DNA from: JAICSD01 sp963836665
GTDB lineage: Bacteria; Acidobacteriota; Vicinamibacteria; Vicinamibacterales; 2-12-FULL-66-21
Assembly: GCA_963836665.1 (NCBI GenBank)
Contig: CAWIKL010000001.1
Location: 1,674,001-1,738,000 of the forward strand
Length of the DNA: 64,000 bases
Direction of reading: 5' to 3'
Made by a program: the position numbers and the translations under genes
Notes under the pieces: model-generated
Told to the model about the DNA's origin: nothing
The model's input: the letters and a program-made list of their open reading frames with translations, nothing else
The model's database searches: none
Shown here: one piece after another, positions 35,348 through 43,279 of the stretch
How the letters are laid out: every line of letters starts with the position of its first letter
Numbering within the stretch: position 1 is the stretch's first letter

Positions 35348-38300
35348 ATGAAGAGGCGAGGCCTGGTCCTCTTTACGTTCGTCGTCTTTGCCGCGAGCGT
35401 CGTGGCCGCGAGCGCGCAGACGCCGTTCGTGCCGTACTACAACAAAAATCGCATCCACTACAACCACTTCGACTGGCACATCTACACGACCGATCACTTC
35501 GAGATCTATTACTACCCGGAGATCGAGAAGCACATCGAGCGCGTGGCGAGCTACGCCGAAAGCGCCTACCAGCAAGTCAGCGCGGACCTCAAGCACGACC
35601 TGGCCTTCAAGGTGCCGCTCATCCTCTACAAGACGGAGAGCGAGTTCCAGCAGCAGAACGTCGATCCGACTGAGATGCCCGAAGGCGTGCTCGCCTTCGC
35701 CGAGCCCTATCGCGATCGCATGGTGCTGCCGATCGACCAGCCGTCCGATGAGCTCTACCACCTGATCACGCACGAGCTCACGCACATCTTCGAGTTCGAC
35801 ATCATCCCGCGGACGCTGCTGCGCCGCGGCCTGCCGCTGTGGGTCGACGAAGGACTGTCGGACTACATGACCGGCTACTGGGATCCGTTCGATCTCATGT
35901 CGGTGCGCGACGCCGCGATCAATGACATCATCCCGCCGATGAGCGATTTCGAAGGCGTGCAGTTCGCCGACGGACGACTCCCCTACAACCTCGGCCACGC
36001 GGCGTTCGACTTCATCGAGGCAAAGTGGGGCAAGGAAGGGCTGCGGCAATTCCTGTTCGCGCTGCGCAAGAGCGTGATCGGCGGCGGCGACACCGCCTAC
36101 GAGGAAGCGTTCAAGCTGAAGCCCGACGAATTCGACGAAGCGTTCGACAAGTACATGAAGGACCGCTTCAAGCCGTTCCGCGACAAGGAAAGGCCGCAGG
36201 ACTACGGCAAGGACCTGGCGCCCAAGCGGGGGAAGACGGAGTTCGTGTCGGTGATCTCGGTCGAAGCGTCGCCGTCGGGCGACCTGATCGCCGTCGCTGC
36301 GGGCAACCGCAAGGACCAGGAGCTCGACATCATCCTGCTGTCGACCAAGGACGGTAAGGTGATCCGCAACCTGACCGCCGGGTTCAACGCCGGATTCGGC
36401 TTCGAGTACATCTCGAGCCCTGGCGGCTTCCGCGGCAACGCCGTGCCGTGGATGTCGTGGTCGCCTGCCGGCGACCGCATCGCCTACTTCACAAGGCACG
36501 AGAAGCAGAAAGAGCTGGTGCTGCAGAACGTGCTGACGCGCAAGATCGAGAAGCGCTTCGATCTGAAATCGGTCGACCTGGCCGAATCGCCGGCGATCAG
36601 CCCCGACGGCAAGCTCGTCGCCTTCGCCGGGCTGCGCGAGGCCGTCGGTGACATCTTCACGCTCGATCTCGAAACCGGCGAGGTCAAGAACCTGACCAAC
36701 GATCCGTTTGGCGACTACGGGCCGTCGTGGGCCCCCGACGGCAAGTCGATCGTCTACATGGCGCGGGTCAGCGGCGACAACAAGTTGTTCCGTCTCGATC
36801 TGGCCACCGGCACGAAGACCCAGCTCACCTTCGGCACACACGACGACGGAACGGCGCGGTTCCTCGACGCCGACACGATCGTCTTCCCGTCGACCGCGGT
36901 CGACCCGAATCAGCCGATCAGCCCCGAGGTCGCGCGCAACGGCAACATCTATAACGTGTGGACGCTCAACCTCAAGACGAACGAGTTGAAGCAGTACACC
37001 GACGCACTCGGCGGCAACGTGTCGTGCGTGCCGCTGACCGGTGAGGACAAGCAGCAGCGCATCGCCTTCATCACCTACAACAAGGGTGAGTACGGCATCC
37101 ACACCATCGCCGCGCAGAAAGAGCCGCTGCACACCGTCGCCAGCGCCGATTTCGGCGCGCCGGGACCGGTCATCGACTTCCAGCCGCCGCTCAGCCACAC
37201 GTTCGTCAAGGCCAATGCCCGGCAGAAGGGGCGCTTCGAGAAGATGTTCCTCGATGGCCGCCCGCCGGTGAACGTCGGCGTCACCAGCAGCGGCGATTTC
37301 TTCGGCGGCACGCAGGTGTCCTTCAGCGACGTGCTCGGCGACCAGCAGTTCAACATCTTCGTCGAATCGGTCTCGCAGTACCGCTCGTTCTCGGTCGGCT
37401 ACACGAACCTCTCGCGACGGCTGCAGTACGCGTTGCAAGGCTTCTCGTTGACGCAGTTCTACTACGCCAACAATCCCGGCACCTATTACGCCGCCCAGTA
37501 CGGCTTTCTCAGCCACAGCGACGCGATTTCGACGCAGAGCGAAAAAGGGGGCACGGCGTTCGCCATCTACCCGATCAATCGCTACGCGCGGCTGGAAATG
37601 TCGGGCGGGATGATGAACTTCAGCCAGTCCTACGACAACTCCGACCTGCAGGCGGTGGCCCAGGCTTACCAGCAGCAGGTCTACGGACAGAGCCTGTTCG
37701 CCAACGGCAACCTGATGCCGCTTGGACTCGCCTACGTGCGTGAAACCACCGTGTTCCGCGAGTACGGCCCGCTCTCAGGGAACACTGTCCGGCTCGGCTA
37801 CGAATACTCGCCGAAGCTGAGCGACAGTTTCATCTACCGGCAGACCGTCGACCTCGACGCGCGCAAGTACATTCGGCTCGCCACCAACGGCGTGCTCGCG
37901 TTCCGCTTCCGCGGCCTGCGCAGCTGGGGCGACTACCCGTCGTATCTCTATTTCGGCGGCAACTCCGAAATGCGCGGCTACGACTACCTGCAGTTCCTCG
38001 GCAACCGCGCTTTCTTTGCCGACGCCGAACTGCGCTTCCCGCTGATCGAAGCGGCGCTGACCCCGATCGGCGTGGTCGGCGGCCTGCGCGCGGTCGCCTT
38101 CGCCAACTTCGGCGGCGCGCAAATCGCGAACCTGCCGTTCAACCTCACGGCACACAACGCACAGCCGGTCGTGCCGATCACTGGCTACTCGCAGGACTTC
38201 TTCACGGGCGCCGTGACGCCGGTTTACGGCACGCCCTACACCGTCAACGGCCTGCGCCTGGTCGACAGCAATGCCTCCTACGGCATCGGCCTCGAGACCT

Positions 38301-38467
38301 TCGCGCTCGGTTTCCCGATCCACTTCGACTGGGCGTGGCGCACGCTGCTCAACAAGCCGTGGGAAGACTACGTCTACTCCTACCAGGCGTCGCTCGACGG
38401 CTACAGCAGCGGCAGCGCGTGGCTGCGCCGGCCGAAGTTCAGCGTATGGATCGGCTACGACTTCTGA
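35348..38467 (+). CDS. Peptidase-MA/beta-propeller/Omp85-barrel fusion protein
   Basis: A 1039-residue outer-membrane protein (signal peptide to SAQT). Residues 25-270 resemble a gluzincin-type metallopeptidase: HELTH at 142-146 and WVDEGLSDY with Glu168 as a likely third ligand. Residues about 290-620 are a TolB/WD40-like propeller with repeats such as SPDGKLVAFA and APDGKSIVYM. The last about 400 residues are a beta-barrel with the Omp85 signatures GGNSEMRGY (875-877 MRG) and AELRFPL, ending in FSVWIGYDF. POTRA domains are absent. ATG at 35348 follows GAGGTGG. It might process or insert surface proteins; function is not known. Confidence 0.85.
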   Translation: MKRRGLVLFTFVVFAASVVAASAQTPFVPYYNKNRIHYNHFDWHIYTTDHFEIYYYPEIEKHIERVASYAESAYQQVSADLKHDLAFKVPLILYKTESEFQQQNVDPTEMPEGVLAFAEPYRDRMVLPIDQPSDELYHLITHELTHIFEFDIIPRTLLRRGLPLWVDEGLSDYMTGYWDPFDLMSVRDAAINDIIPPMSDFEGVQFADGRLPYNLGHAAFDFIEAKWGKEGLRQFLFALRKSVIGGGDTAYEEAFKLKPDEFDEAFDKYMKDRFKPFRDKERPQDYGKDLAPKRGKTEFVSVISVEASPSGDLIAVAAGNRKDQELDIILLSTKDGKVIRNLTAGFNAGFGFEYISSPGGFRGNAVPWMSWSPAGDRIAYFTRHEKQKELVLQNVLTRKIEKRFDLKSVDLAESPAISPDGKLVAFAGLREAVGDIFTLDLETGEVKNLTNDPFGDYGPSWAPDGKSIVYMARVSGDNKLFRLDLATGTKTQLTFGTHDDGTARFLDADTIVFPSTAVDPNQPISPEVARNGNIYNVWTLNLKTNELKQYTDALGGNVSCVPLTGEDKQQRIAFITYNKGEYGIHTIAAQKEPLHTVASADFGAPGPVIDFQPPLSHTFVKANARQKGRFEKMFLDGRPPVNVGVTSSGDFFGGTQVSFSDVLGDQQFNIFVESVSQYRSFSVGYTNLSRRLQYALQGFSLTQFYYANNPGTYYAAQYGFLSHSDAISTQSEKGGTAFAIYPINRYARLEMSGGMMNFSQSYDNSDLQAVAQAYQQQVYGQSLFANGNLMPLGLAYVRETTVFREYGPLSGNTVRLGYEYSPKLSDSFIYRQTVDLDARKYIRLATNGVLAFRFRGLRSWGDYPSYLYFGGNSEMRGYDYLQFLGNRAFFADAELRFPLIEAALTPIGVVGGLRAVAFANFGGAQIANLPFNLTAHNAQPVVPITGYSQDFFTGAVTPVYGTPYTVNGLRLVDSNASYGIGLETFALGFPIHFDWAWRTLLNKPWEDYVYSYQASLDGYSSGSAWLRRPKFSVWIGYDF

Positions 38468-38479
38468 GTGGGGTCAAGT

Positions 38480-38551
38480 GCCGGATGCCAAATGCCGATC
38501 AGGGCGACGGAAGAATGACGACAATGACGAATGAGGCATTTGGCGTCCGGC
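38480..38551. repeat. Long hairpin from GATGCCAAATGCC-type repeat
   Basis: Two 17-bp arms (38480-38496 and 38535-38551) match at 16 of 17 positions and enclose a 38-nt loop. The hairpin ends 7 bp before the next ATG, which has no visible ribosome site. Confidence 0.75.
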
Positions 38552-38558
38552 GTTGACG

Positions 38559-38807
38559 ATGGCGTCCGCCAAACCCGGTTGCTGTAACGTCGTCCGGTTT
38601 CTTGCAGACTACCTGGAGAAACACCTCGAGCCCGAGACGCGCCACGAGCTCGAGTCACATCTCGCCCGCTGCCCGCGCTGCGTGGCGCAGCTTCGCACCT
38701 ACGAGTCGACGGTCACGCTGCTGCGCTCGCTCAAAGACGACGATCTGCCGCCCGACCTGCGGTTGACCGTGAGGTCCTTCCTCGACACCCGATGCCGGAA
38801 CAATTGA
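38559..38807 (+). CDS. Small zf-HC2 (anti-sigma-like) protein
   Basis: An 82-residue cytosolic zinc-finger protein with HxxxCxxC in HLARCPRC and an upstream CC/H pair (CCNVVRFLADYLEKHLE). It lacks a membrane helix. No sigma factor is encoded next to it, so it could be an orphan anti-sigma or metal-binding adaptor. TTG at 38553 is an alternative start. The gene overlaps the thioesterase gene by 16 bp. Confidence 0.8.
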   Translation: MASAKPGCCNVVRFLADYLEKHLEPETRHELESHLARCPRCVAQLRTYESTVTLLRSLKDDDLPPDLRLTVRSFLDTRCRNN

Positions 38808-39289
38808 CTCCGAAGCGGGCCGACGAGTCCGCGACGGAGATGGTGCAGGTGGTCCTGCCCAACGACGCCAACCCGCTCGGGTTCATCCTTGGCGGCACCG
38901 TCATGCACCTGATCGACATCGCGGGCGCGATCGCCTGCCATCGCCACACGCGCACGCTGCTGGTGACGGCGGCGGTCGACGGGCTGCAGTTCCTGCACCC
39001 GATCAAGGTCGGCGACCTGATCATCCTCAAGGCGCGGGTGACGGCCGCCTGGAGCACGTCGCTCGAAGTGGAAGTGGAAGTCTTCTCGGAGGAGATCCTG
39101 ACCGGCCTGCGCAAGATGACCAGCCGCGCCTACCTGACCTTCGTCTCGATCGACACCGAGGGGCGACGGCTGCCAATCCCGGCCCTGCTCCTGGAAACAG
39201 AGGGGGAGCGGCAGAAAGCCGCCGAGGCGGATCGGCGCCGGGCCGAACGCCTCAGGGCGCGCCGGGAATTGGAAGCGCGCAGCGGATAG
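38792..39289 (+). CDS. Acyl-CoA thioesterase (YciA/BACH-like hotdog fold)
   Basis: A 165-residue single hotdog-domain enzyme hydrolysing acyl-CoAs. The acyl-CoA thioesterase signature is clear (VLPNDANPLGFILGGTVMHLIDIAGAIACHRH, showing the catalytic Asn-Asp and His region; HPIKVGDLIIL follows). A basic C-terminal tail (residues 143-165) is extra. The start lies inside the end of the zf-HC2 gene, so the two are co-translated. Confidence 0.92.
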   Translation: MPEQLTPKRADESATEMVQVVLPNDANPLGFILGGTVMHLIDIAGAIACHRHTRTLLVTAAVDGLQFLHPIKVGDLIILKARVTAAWSTSLEVEVEVFSEEILTGLRKMTSRAYLTFVSIDTEGRRLPIPALLLETEGERQKAAEADRRRAERLRARRELEARSG

Positions 39290-39365
39290 TCACAGAAAAA
39301 CCCGAATCGACCACGAAACGCGGTCTGACCGGGGTCTTTGTGTCGATCCGTACCGAAGCGTGGCC

Positions 39366-39626
39366 CTACTTCTGGAAGAACTCAGAGTTCTTCGGTATGA
39401 ACGCCTTCCACTTGTCGGGCGTCTCGTCGAGGGCGAAGATCGCCTCTACGGGACACGCCGGCACGCACGCGCCGCAGTCGATGCACTCATCGGGGTGGAT
39501 GAACAACTGTTCGGCCGACGCGAAGGAGGCTTCGTCCTTGCGCGGGTGGATGCAGTCCACCGGGCACACGTCAACACATGCGGTGTCCTTCGTACCGATG
39601 CAGGGTTCGCAGATGATGTAGGCCAC
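39366..39626 (-). CDS. Ferredoxin with 7Fe-type cysteine pattern
   Basis: An 86-residue cytosolic electron carrier. Cys9-x7-Cys17-x3-Cys21 and Cys25 (CVDVCPVDCI), plus the second CIDCGACVPACP cluster, match FdxA-type 3Fe-4S/4Fe-4S ferredoxins. It is the standard acidobacterial form, with a 30-residue C-terminal extension. The start is GTG at 39626. It could serve any oxidoreductase; BoxA-BoxB electron transfer is a possible but unproven use. A -10-like TATAGT (39639-39634) lies 7 nt upstream. Confidence 0.92.
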   Translation of the reverse strand: MAYIICEPCIGTKDTACVDVCPVDCIHPRKDEASFASAEQLFIHPDECIDCGACVPACPVEAIFALDETPDKWKAFIPKNSEFFQK

Positions 39627-39633
39627 GGATATA

Positions 39634-39641
39634 ACTATATA
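39634..39641. promoter_or_regulatory. Overlapping divergent -10 boxes (ferredoxin and outer-membrane protein)
   Basis: The AT-rich core ACTATATA contains TATAGT on the minus strand (7 nt before the ferredoxin GTG) and TATATA on the plus strand (7 nt before ATG 39649). Both genes therefore appear to have leaderless transcripts from one shared 8-bp core. Confidence 0.45.
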
Positions 39642-39648
39642 TCACCCA

Positions 39649-40848
39649 ATGTTCCCTGCAAGATGGCTGGCGCTCACCCTGTTGATGCAGGCCCTCCCTG
39701 CCGGGCCTATTGAGGTGGCCCATGGCACAGTGACCGTGACCGGCGAGGTCACGGCGACCGTGGGCAGCCGCGACGAAGAGGCCTATTTCAACTACACCGA
39801 CTACGAGCACAACGCGCTGCGCATGTTCCGGCTGTCGCTGGCCGGAATGTGGCGGCCCAACTCGCGCCTGGCGTTCCTGACCGAGGTCCGCTCCGAGGAC
39901 CTCGAGCAGCCGATTGCCTACGCGCTCTACGTGCGGGTCCGCCCCTTCAAGGACCGTCCGTTCGACATCCAGGCGGGACGGATCCCACCGGTCTTCGGCA
40001 CGTTCGGGCGCCGCAGCTACGCCATCGACAATCCGCTCATCGGCGTCCCGCTCGCCTACCAATACCTGACGTCGCTCCGCCCCGACGCCGTACCAGCGTC
40101 GGCTGACGACCTGCTGCTGATGCGCGCGCGCGGCTGGCGCGCGAGCTATCCCGTCGGCAACCAGGAGCCGGCGCCAGGCGTGCCGCTGGTCAGCGCCTAT
40201 CGGTGGGACACGGGGGTCGAAACCAGCTATACCGGCGCCCGCGTCGAAGCGGCATTCGCGGTGACCTCCGGCACGCTCTCGAACCCGCGCGTCCAGGACG
40301 ACAACGACGGCCGGCAGTGGTCGGCGCGGGCGGCGTGGAAGCCGGTGGCCGGTCTCATCCTCGGCGTCTCCGGCGCGCGCGGCGCCTTCGTCGATCGCGC
40401 CATCGTCGACGCCTACGAGCCGGTGCTGGGTCCGCGCGACTACACGCAGGACGCGTGGGGCGTCGATGGCGAGTACTCACGCGGCTACTGGCTCGTGCGC
40501 GGCGAAGCGATCAGCAGCCGGTGGACGATACCGAAGATCAACGCGCCGTTCATCGAGGACCCGCTGGCAGCCAACGCCGCCTATGTCGAGACGCGTTACC
40601 GGATCGGCCCGCGGCTGTTCGTCGCCGCACGCGGCGATCGCCTCTCGTTCTCGACCATCACCGGCCAGCGCGTGTTCGGCGGCGAACCTACCCCGTGGGA
40701 AGCACCGGTCACCCGCCTCGAAGGCGGAGGCGGTGTCTACCTGCAGCGCAATCTCACCTTCCGAGCGATCGTGCAGCACGACTGGCGCGACGGCGGCCGG
40801 GTCAAAAGCCGCACCTACGTCTCGGGGCAGCTCTCCTACTGGTTCTGA
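39649..40848 (+). CDS. Outer-membrane beta-barrel protein, unknown substrate
   Basis: A 399-residue exported protein: signal peptide (about 1-24) and then alternating hydrophobic/polar strands throughout, with paired aromatic residues. The C-terminus QLSYWF is the usual barrel-sorting end. It has no recognised porin family, but the overall pattern (GRIPPVFGTFGRRSYAIDNP, a plug-like loop) resembles substrate-specific porins. The TGA overlaps the ATG of the copper-protein gene (TGATG). It is the first gene of the cupredoxin/kinase/NtrC operon, so it may deliver or pass the signal or substrate. Confidence 0.78.
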   Translation: MFPARWLALTLLMQALPAGPIEVAHGTVTVTGEVTATVGSRDEEAYFNYTDYEHNALRMFRLSLAGMWRPNSRLAFLTEVRSEDLEQPIAYALYVRVRPFKDRPFDIQAGRIPPVFGTFGRRSYAIDNPLIGVPLAYQYLTSLRPDAVPASADDLLLMRARGWRASYPVGNQEPAPGVPLVSAYRWDTGVETSYTGARVEAAFAVTSGTLSNPRVQDDNDGRQWSARAAWKPVAGLILGVSGARGAFVDRAIVDAYEPVLGPRDYTQDAWGVDGEYSRGYWLVRGEAISSRWTIPKINAPFIEDPLAANAAYVETRYRIGPRLFVAARGDRLSFSTITGQRVFGGEPTPWEAPVTRLEGGGGVYLQRNLTFRAIVQHDWRDGGRVKSRTYVSGQLSYWF

Positions 40849-41546
40849 TGCGCGCGCTGGGGATGATGGCCGTAGTCGCGTTCTTCGCCCTCTCGGCAGC
40901 CCGGCCGCTGCCGGCTTCCGGCCTGCGGCGCCCTGCTTCCGGCGTCCCGCTGGCGTCAGTTATCCGCGGGCGTGTCGACGTCCGTGCCGCCCCTTCGGCC
41001 GACGTGCGTCCCGATCCCGCCGCGCTCGGCATGGGCGTCAACCGCGACGCTCAGGACCGGCGACGCAGCGTCGTCTATCTCGAAACCGCGCCGCGCGCGG
41101 CGTTCGAGCCGGGAGACCGGCGGCATGCGCGCATGGACCAGCGCAACGAGCGCTTCGTCCCGCACGTGCTGGCGATCACCACCGGCACCTACGTCGACTT
41201 CCCCAACGACGACAAGACGTACCACAACGTCTTCTCGCTGTCGAAGACGAGAGAGTTCAACCTCGGGCGCTACGCCGTCGGCCACTCCGAGTCGGTACTC
41301 TTCGACCAGCCGGGCATCGTCCGCGTGTTCTGCGAGATTCACTCGCACATGAGCGCGTTTATCCTGGTCTTCGCGCACCATTACTTCGCCACGACCGGCG
41401 ACGACGGCCGCTACCAGATCGACGGTGTGCCGGCGGGCACCTACACGCTGATGGTGTGGAACGAGGCGATCCGTGGCGAGACGCCCAAGCGCACGGTCAC
41501 GATCGGCGACACGGGGGACGTGGACGCCGACTTCACGATCCGATGA
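40848..41546 (+). CDS. Type-1 copper (cupredoxin-like) periplasmic protein with CarboxypepD_reg tail
   Basis: A 232-residue secreted protein. After the signal peptide comes a short repeat-like Pro/Ala stretch, then a cupredoxin-like domain with potential type-1 copper ligands: His in TYHNVFS, then Cys, His and Met in VFCEIHSHM. The C-terminal about 60 residues are a CarboxypepD-type beta-sandwich (GRYQIDGVPAGTYTLMVW). Copper loading is inferred from ligand order. It is translationally coupled to the barrel protein before it and to the kinase after it (ATGA). Confidence 0.8.
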   Translation: MRALGMMAVVAFFALSAARPLPASGLRRPASGVPLASVIRGRVDVRAAPSADVRPDPAALGMGVNRDAQDRRRSVVYLETAPRAAFEPGDRRHARMDQRNERFVPHVLAITTGTYVDFPNDDKTYHNVFSLSKTREFNLGRYAVGHSESVLFDQPGIVRVFCEIHSHMSAFILVFAHHYFATTGDDGRYQIDGVPAGTYTLMVWNEAIRGETPKRTVTIGDTGDVDADFTIR

Positions 41547-43279
41547 ACGTCTTCTCGTCTCTCACCAACCGCATTTTCTTCGCGACGGCGACACTCGCCG
41601 TCCTGCTCACGTCGGTGGCGATCTACATCGTCAACCGGGCGAACTCGAGCCAGACCGAGCGCGAATTGCACCGCGGCATCGACGAGGCGGCGGCGCTGGT
41701 GAACTACTACCGGCAATTCCAGTTCGAGTACTTCGGCCGCGAGGCGCGGCTGATCGCCGATCTTCCGGTGCTCAAGTCGGCGGTCGATACGCAGGACCCG
41801 GCAACGGTGTTTCCGATCGCGCAGGAATACCAGAGCCAACTTGCCTCCGCCGATCTCTTCGCCGTCGCCGACAAGGACGGCCGGATCCTGGCGCGGCTGG
41901 GCAGTGAGGACACCCCGAACGAGGCGCTGACGGCAGCGATCATCAAGGGCGGGACGACCGAAAGCGAACGCGAAGTGTTCTGGCCACAGCCGCGCGGCAT
42001 CCTCCTCATCAAGTCCGTCGCCATGCCGGACGTGCTCGGGACGCTAATCCTCGGCCAGAGCTTCGACATCCGGCAGGCGGCTCGCTTCAAGCAGCTGACC
42101 AACAGCGAGATCGCCTTCGGCGTCAACGGGTCGATCCGGGTCGCGACGCTGCCCGAAGCACAGTGGCCGCAACTGGCACCGCTGCTGGCGCGCCCCGGCA
42201 CGTCGTCGGTCGTCAATCTCGACGGCGACGACTACCTTGCGTCCGCGGTACCGCTCGGCCCCAACGGCAAGCGTGGCCAGCCGATGGCGATCGTCCTGCG
42301 CTCCCAGGCAGAACGGTTGCTCTTCCTACGCCAGCTGCAGACGCAGCTGGCGCTCACCGCCTTCGTCGCGATACTGGCGGCCACTCTCCTGAGCTACGCC
42401 ATCGCACGCACGGTGACCCGCCCGCTCGAAGCGATCACCTCGACTATGCGCGAGATGGCGGCAAGCGGCGATTTGAGCCGGCGCATTCCCGTCGCGCCGC
42501 AGCGCCGCTGGCAGGACGAGGACGCGCGGCTGCTGGCGACGACGTTCAATGCGATGACCGACTCGATTGCGCGCTTCCAGCGGGAGGCGAACCAACGCGA
42601 GCGGCTGTCGTCGCTCGGACGGCTGTCGACCGTCATCGCGCACGAAATCCGCAACCCGCTCATGATCATCAAGACATCGCTGCGATCGCTGCGGCGGGAG
42701 GAAGCGGCGCCGGCGCAGGTCCAATCGGCGGCCCGGGACATCGACGAGGAAATCACGCGCCTGAACCGGATCGTCTCGGAAGTGCTCGACTTCGCGCGGC
42801 CAATCCGCTTCGAGCTGGACTCGACCGACGCGAACGCGCTGGTCGCCGACGCGGTGCGAGCGGCGGCGGCGACTGCTCCCCAGGTGCCGGTCAGCATGGA
42901 CCTCGATCCGGGCGTCGGCCTCGTCACCACTGACGCCGGGCGCCTTCGACAGGTCCTCGACAACGTGATCGGCAATGCCATCCACGCCGTCGATGGCCGT
43001 CCTCTGCCGGCCGGGGCGCCGATCCGCGTCCAGACCACCCGTCTGGACGTCCAGCGGTTCCTGATCCTGGTGTCGGACCGCGGGCCGGGAATCGCCTCGG
43101 AAGATCTGCCCCGCGTGTTCGATCCGTTCTTCACCACTCGCCGTACCGGAACCGGCATCGGTCTTGCGATCTCGCGCAACATCATCGAGGGACTGGGGGG
43201 GCGGATCACCGTCGCGAGCACGCGCGATCGCGGCACGGACGTACGCATCGAGCTGCCCCTCGATTCGCGAAGCGCATGA
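41543..43279 (+). CDS. NtrB-type sensor histidine kinase with large periplasmic domain
   Basis: A 578-residue kinase. The first helix is at about 13-31, followed by a Cache-like periplasmic sensor (about 32-270, VADKDGRILARLG) and a second helix (about 275-295, LALTAFVAILAATLLSYA). HAMP, the HisKA H-box His367 (IAHEIRNPL) and a HATPase domain (DNVIGNAIHAV, SDRGPGIAS, GTGIGLAISRNI) follow. It overlaps the regulator gene by ATGA. Its genetic fusion with a barrel and a cupredoxin gene suggests that it senses the state or ligand of those surface proteins. Confidence 0.93.
   Translation: MNVFSSLTNRIFFATATLAVLLTSVAIYIVNRANSSQTERELHRGIDEAAALVNYYRQFQFEYFGREARLIADLPVLKSAVDTQDPATVFPIAQEYQSQLASADLFAVADKDGRILARLGSEDTPNEALTAAIIKGGTTESEREVFWPQPRGILLIKSVAMPDVLGTLILGQSFDIRQAARFKQLTNSEIAFGVNGSIRVATLPEAQWPQLAPLLARPGTSSVVNLDGDDYLASAVPLGPNGKRGQPMAIVLRSQAERLLFLRQLQTQLALTAFVAILAATLLSYAIARTVTRPLEAITSTMREMAASGDLSRRIPVAPQRRWQDEDARLLATTFNAMTDSIARFQREANQRERLSSLGRLSTVIAHEIRNPLMIIKTSLRSLRREEAAPAQVQSAARDIDEEITRLNRIVSEVLDFARPIRFELDSTDANALVADAVRAAAATAPQVPVSMDLDPGVGLVTTDAGRLRQVLDNVIGNAIHAVDGRPLPAGAPIRVQTTRLDVQRFLILVSDRGPGIASEDLPRVFDPFFTTRRTGTGIGLAISRNIIEGLGGRITVASTRDRGTDVRIELPLDSRSA

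Noticed and set aside
35003..37516. 837-codon minus-strand open frame opposite the fusion protein
   Set aside because: GC-rich antisense frame with low-complexity composition; the plus-strand gene has signal peptide, domains and ribosome site.
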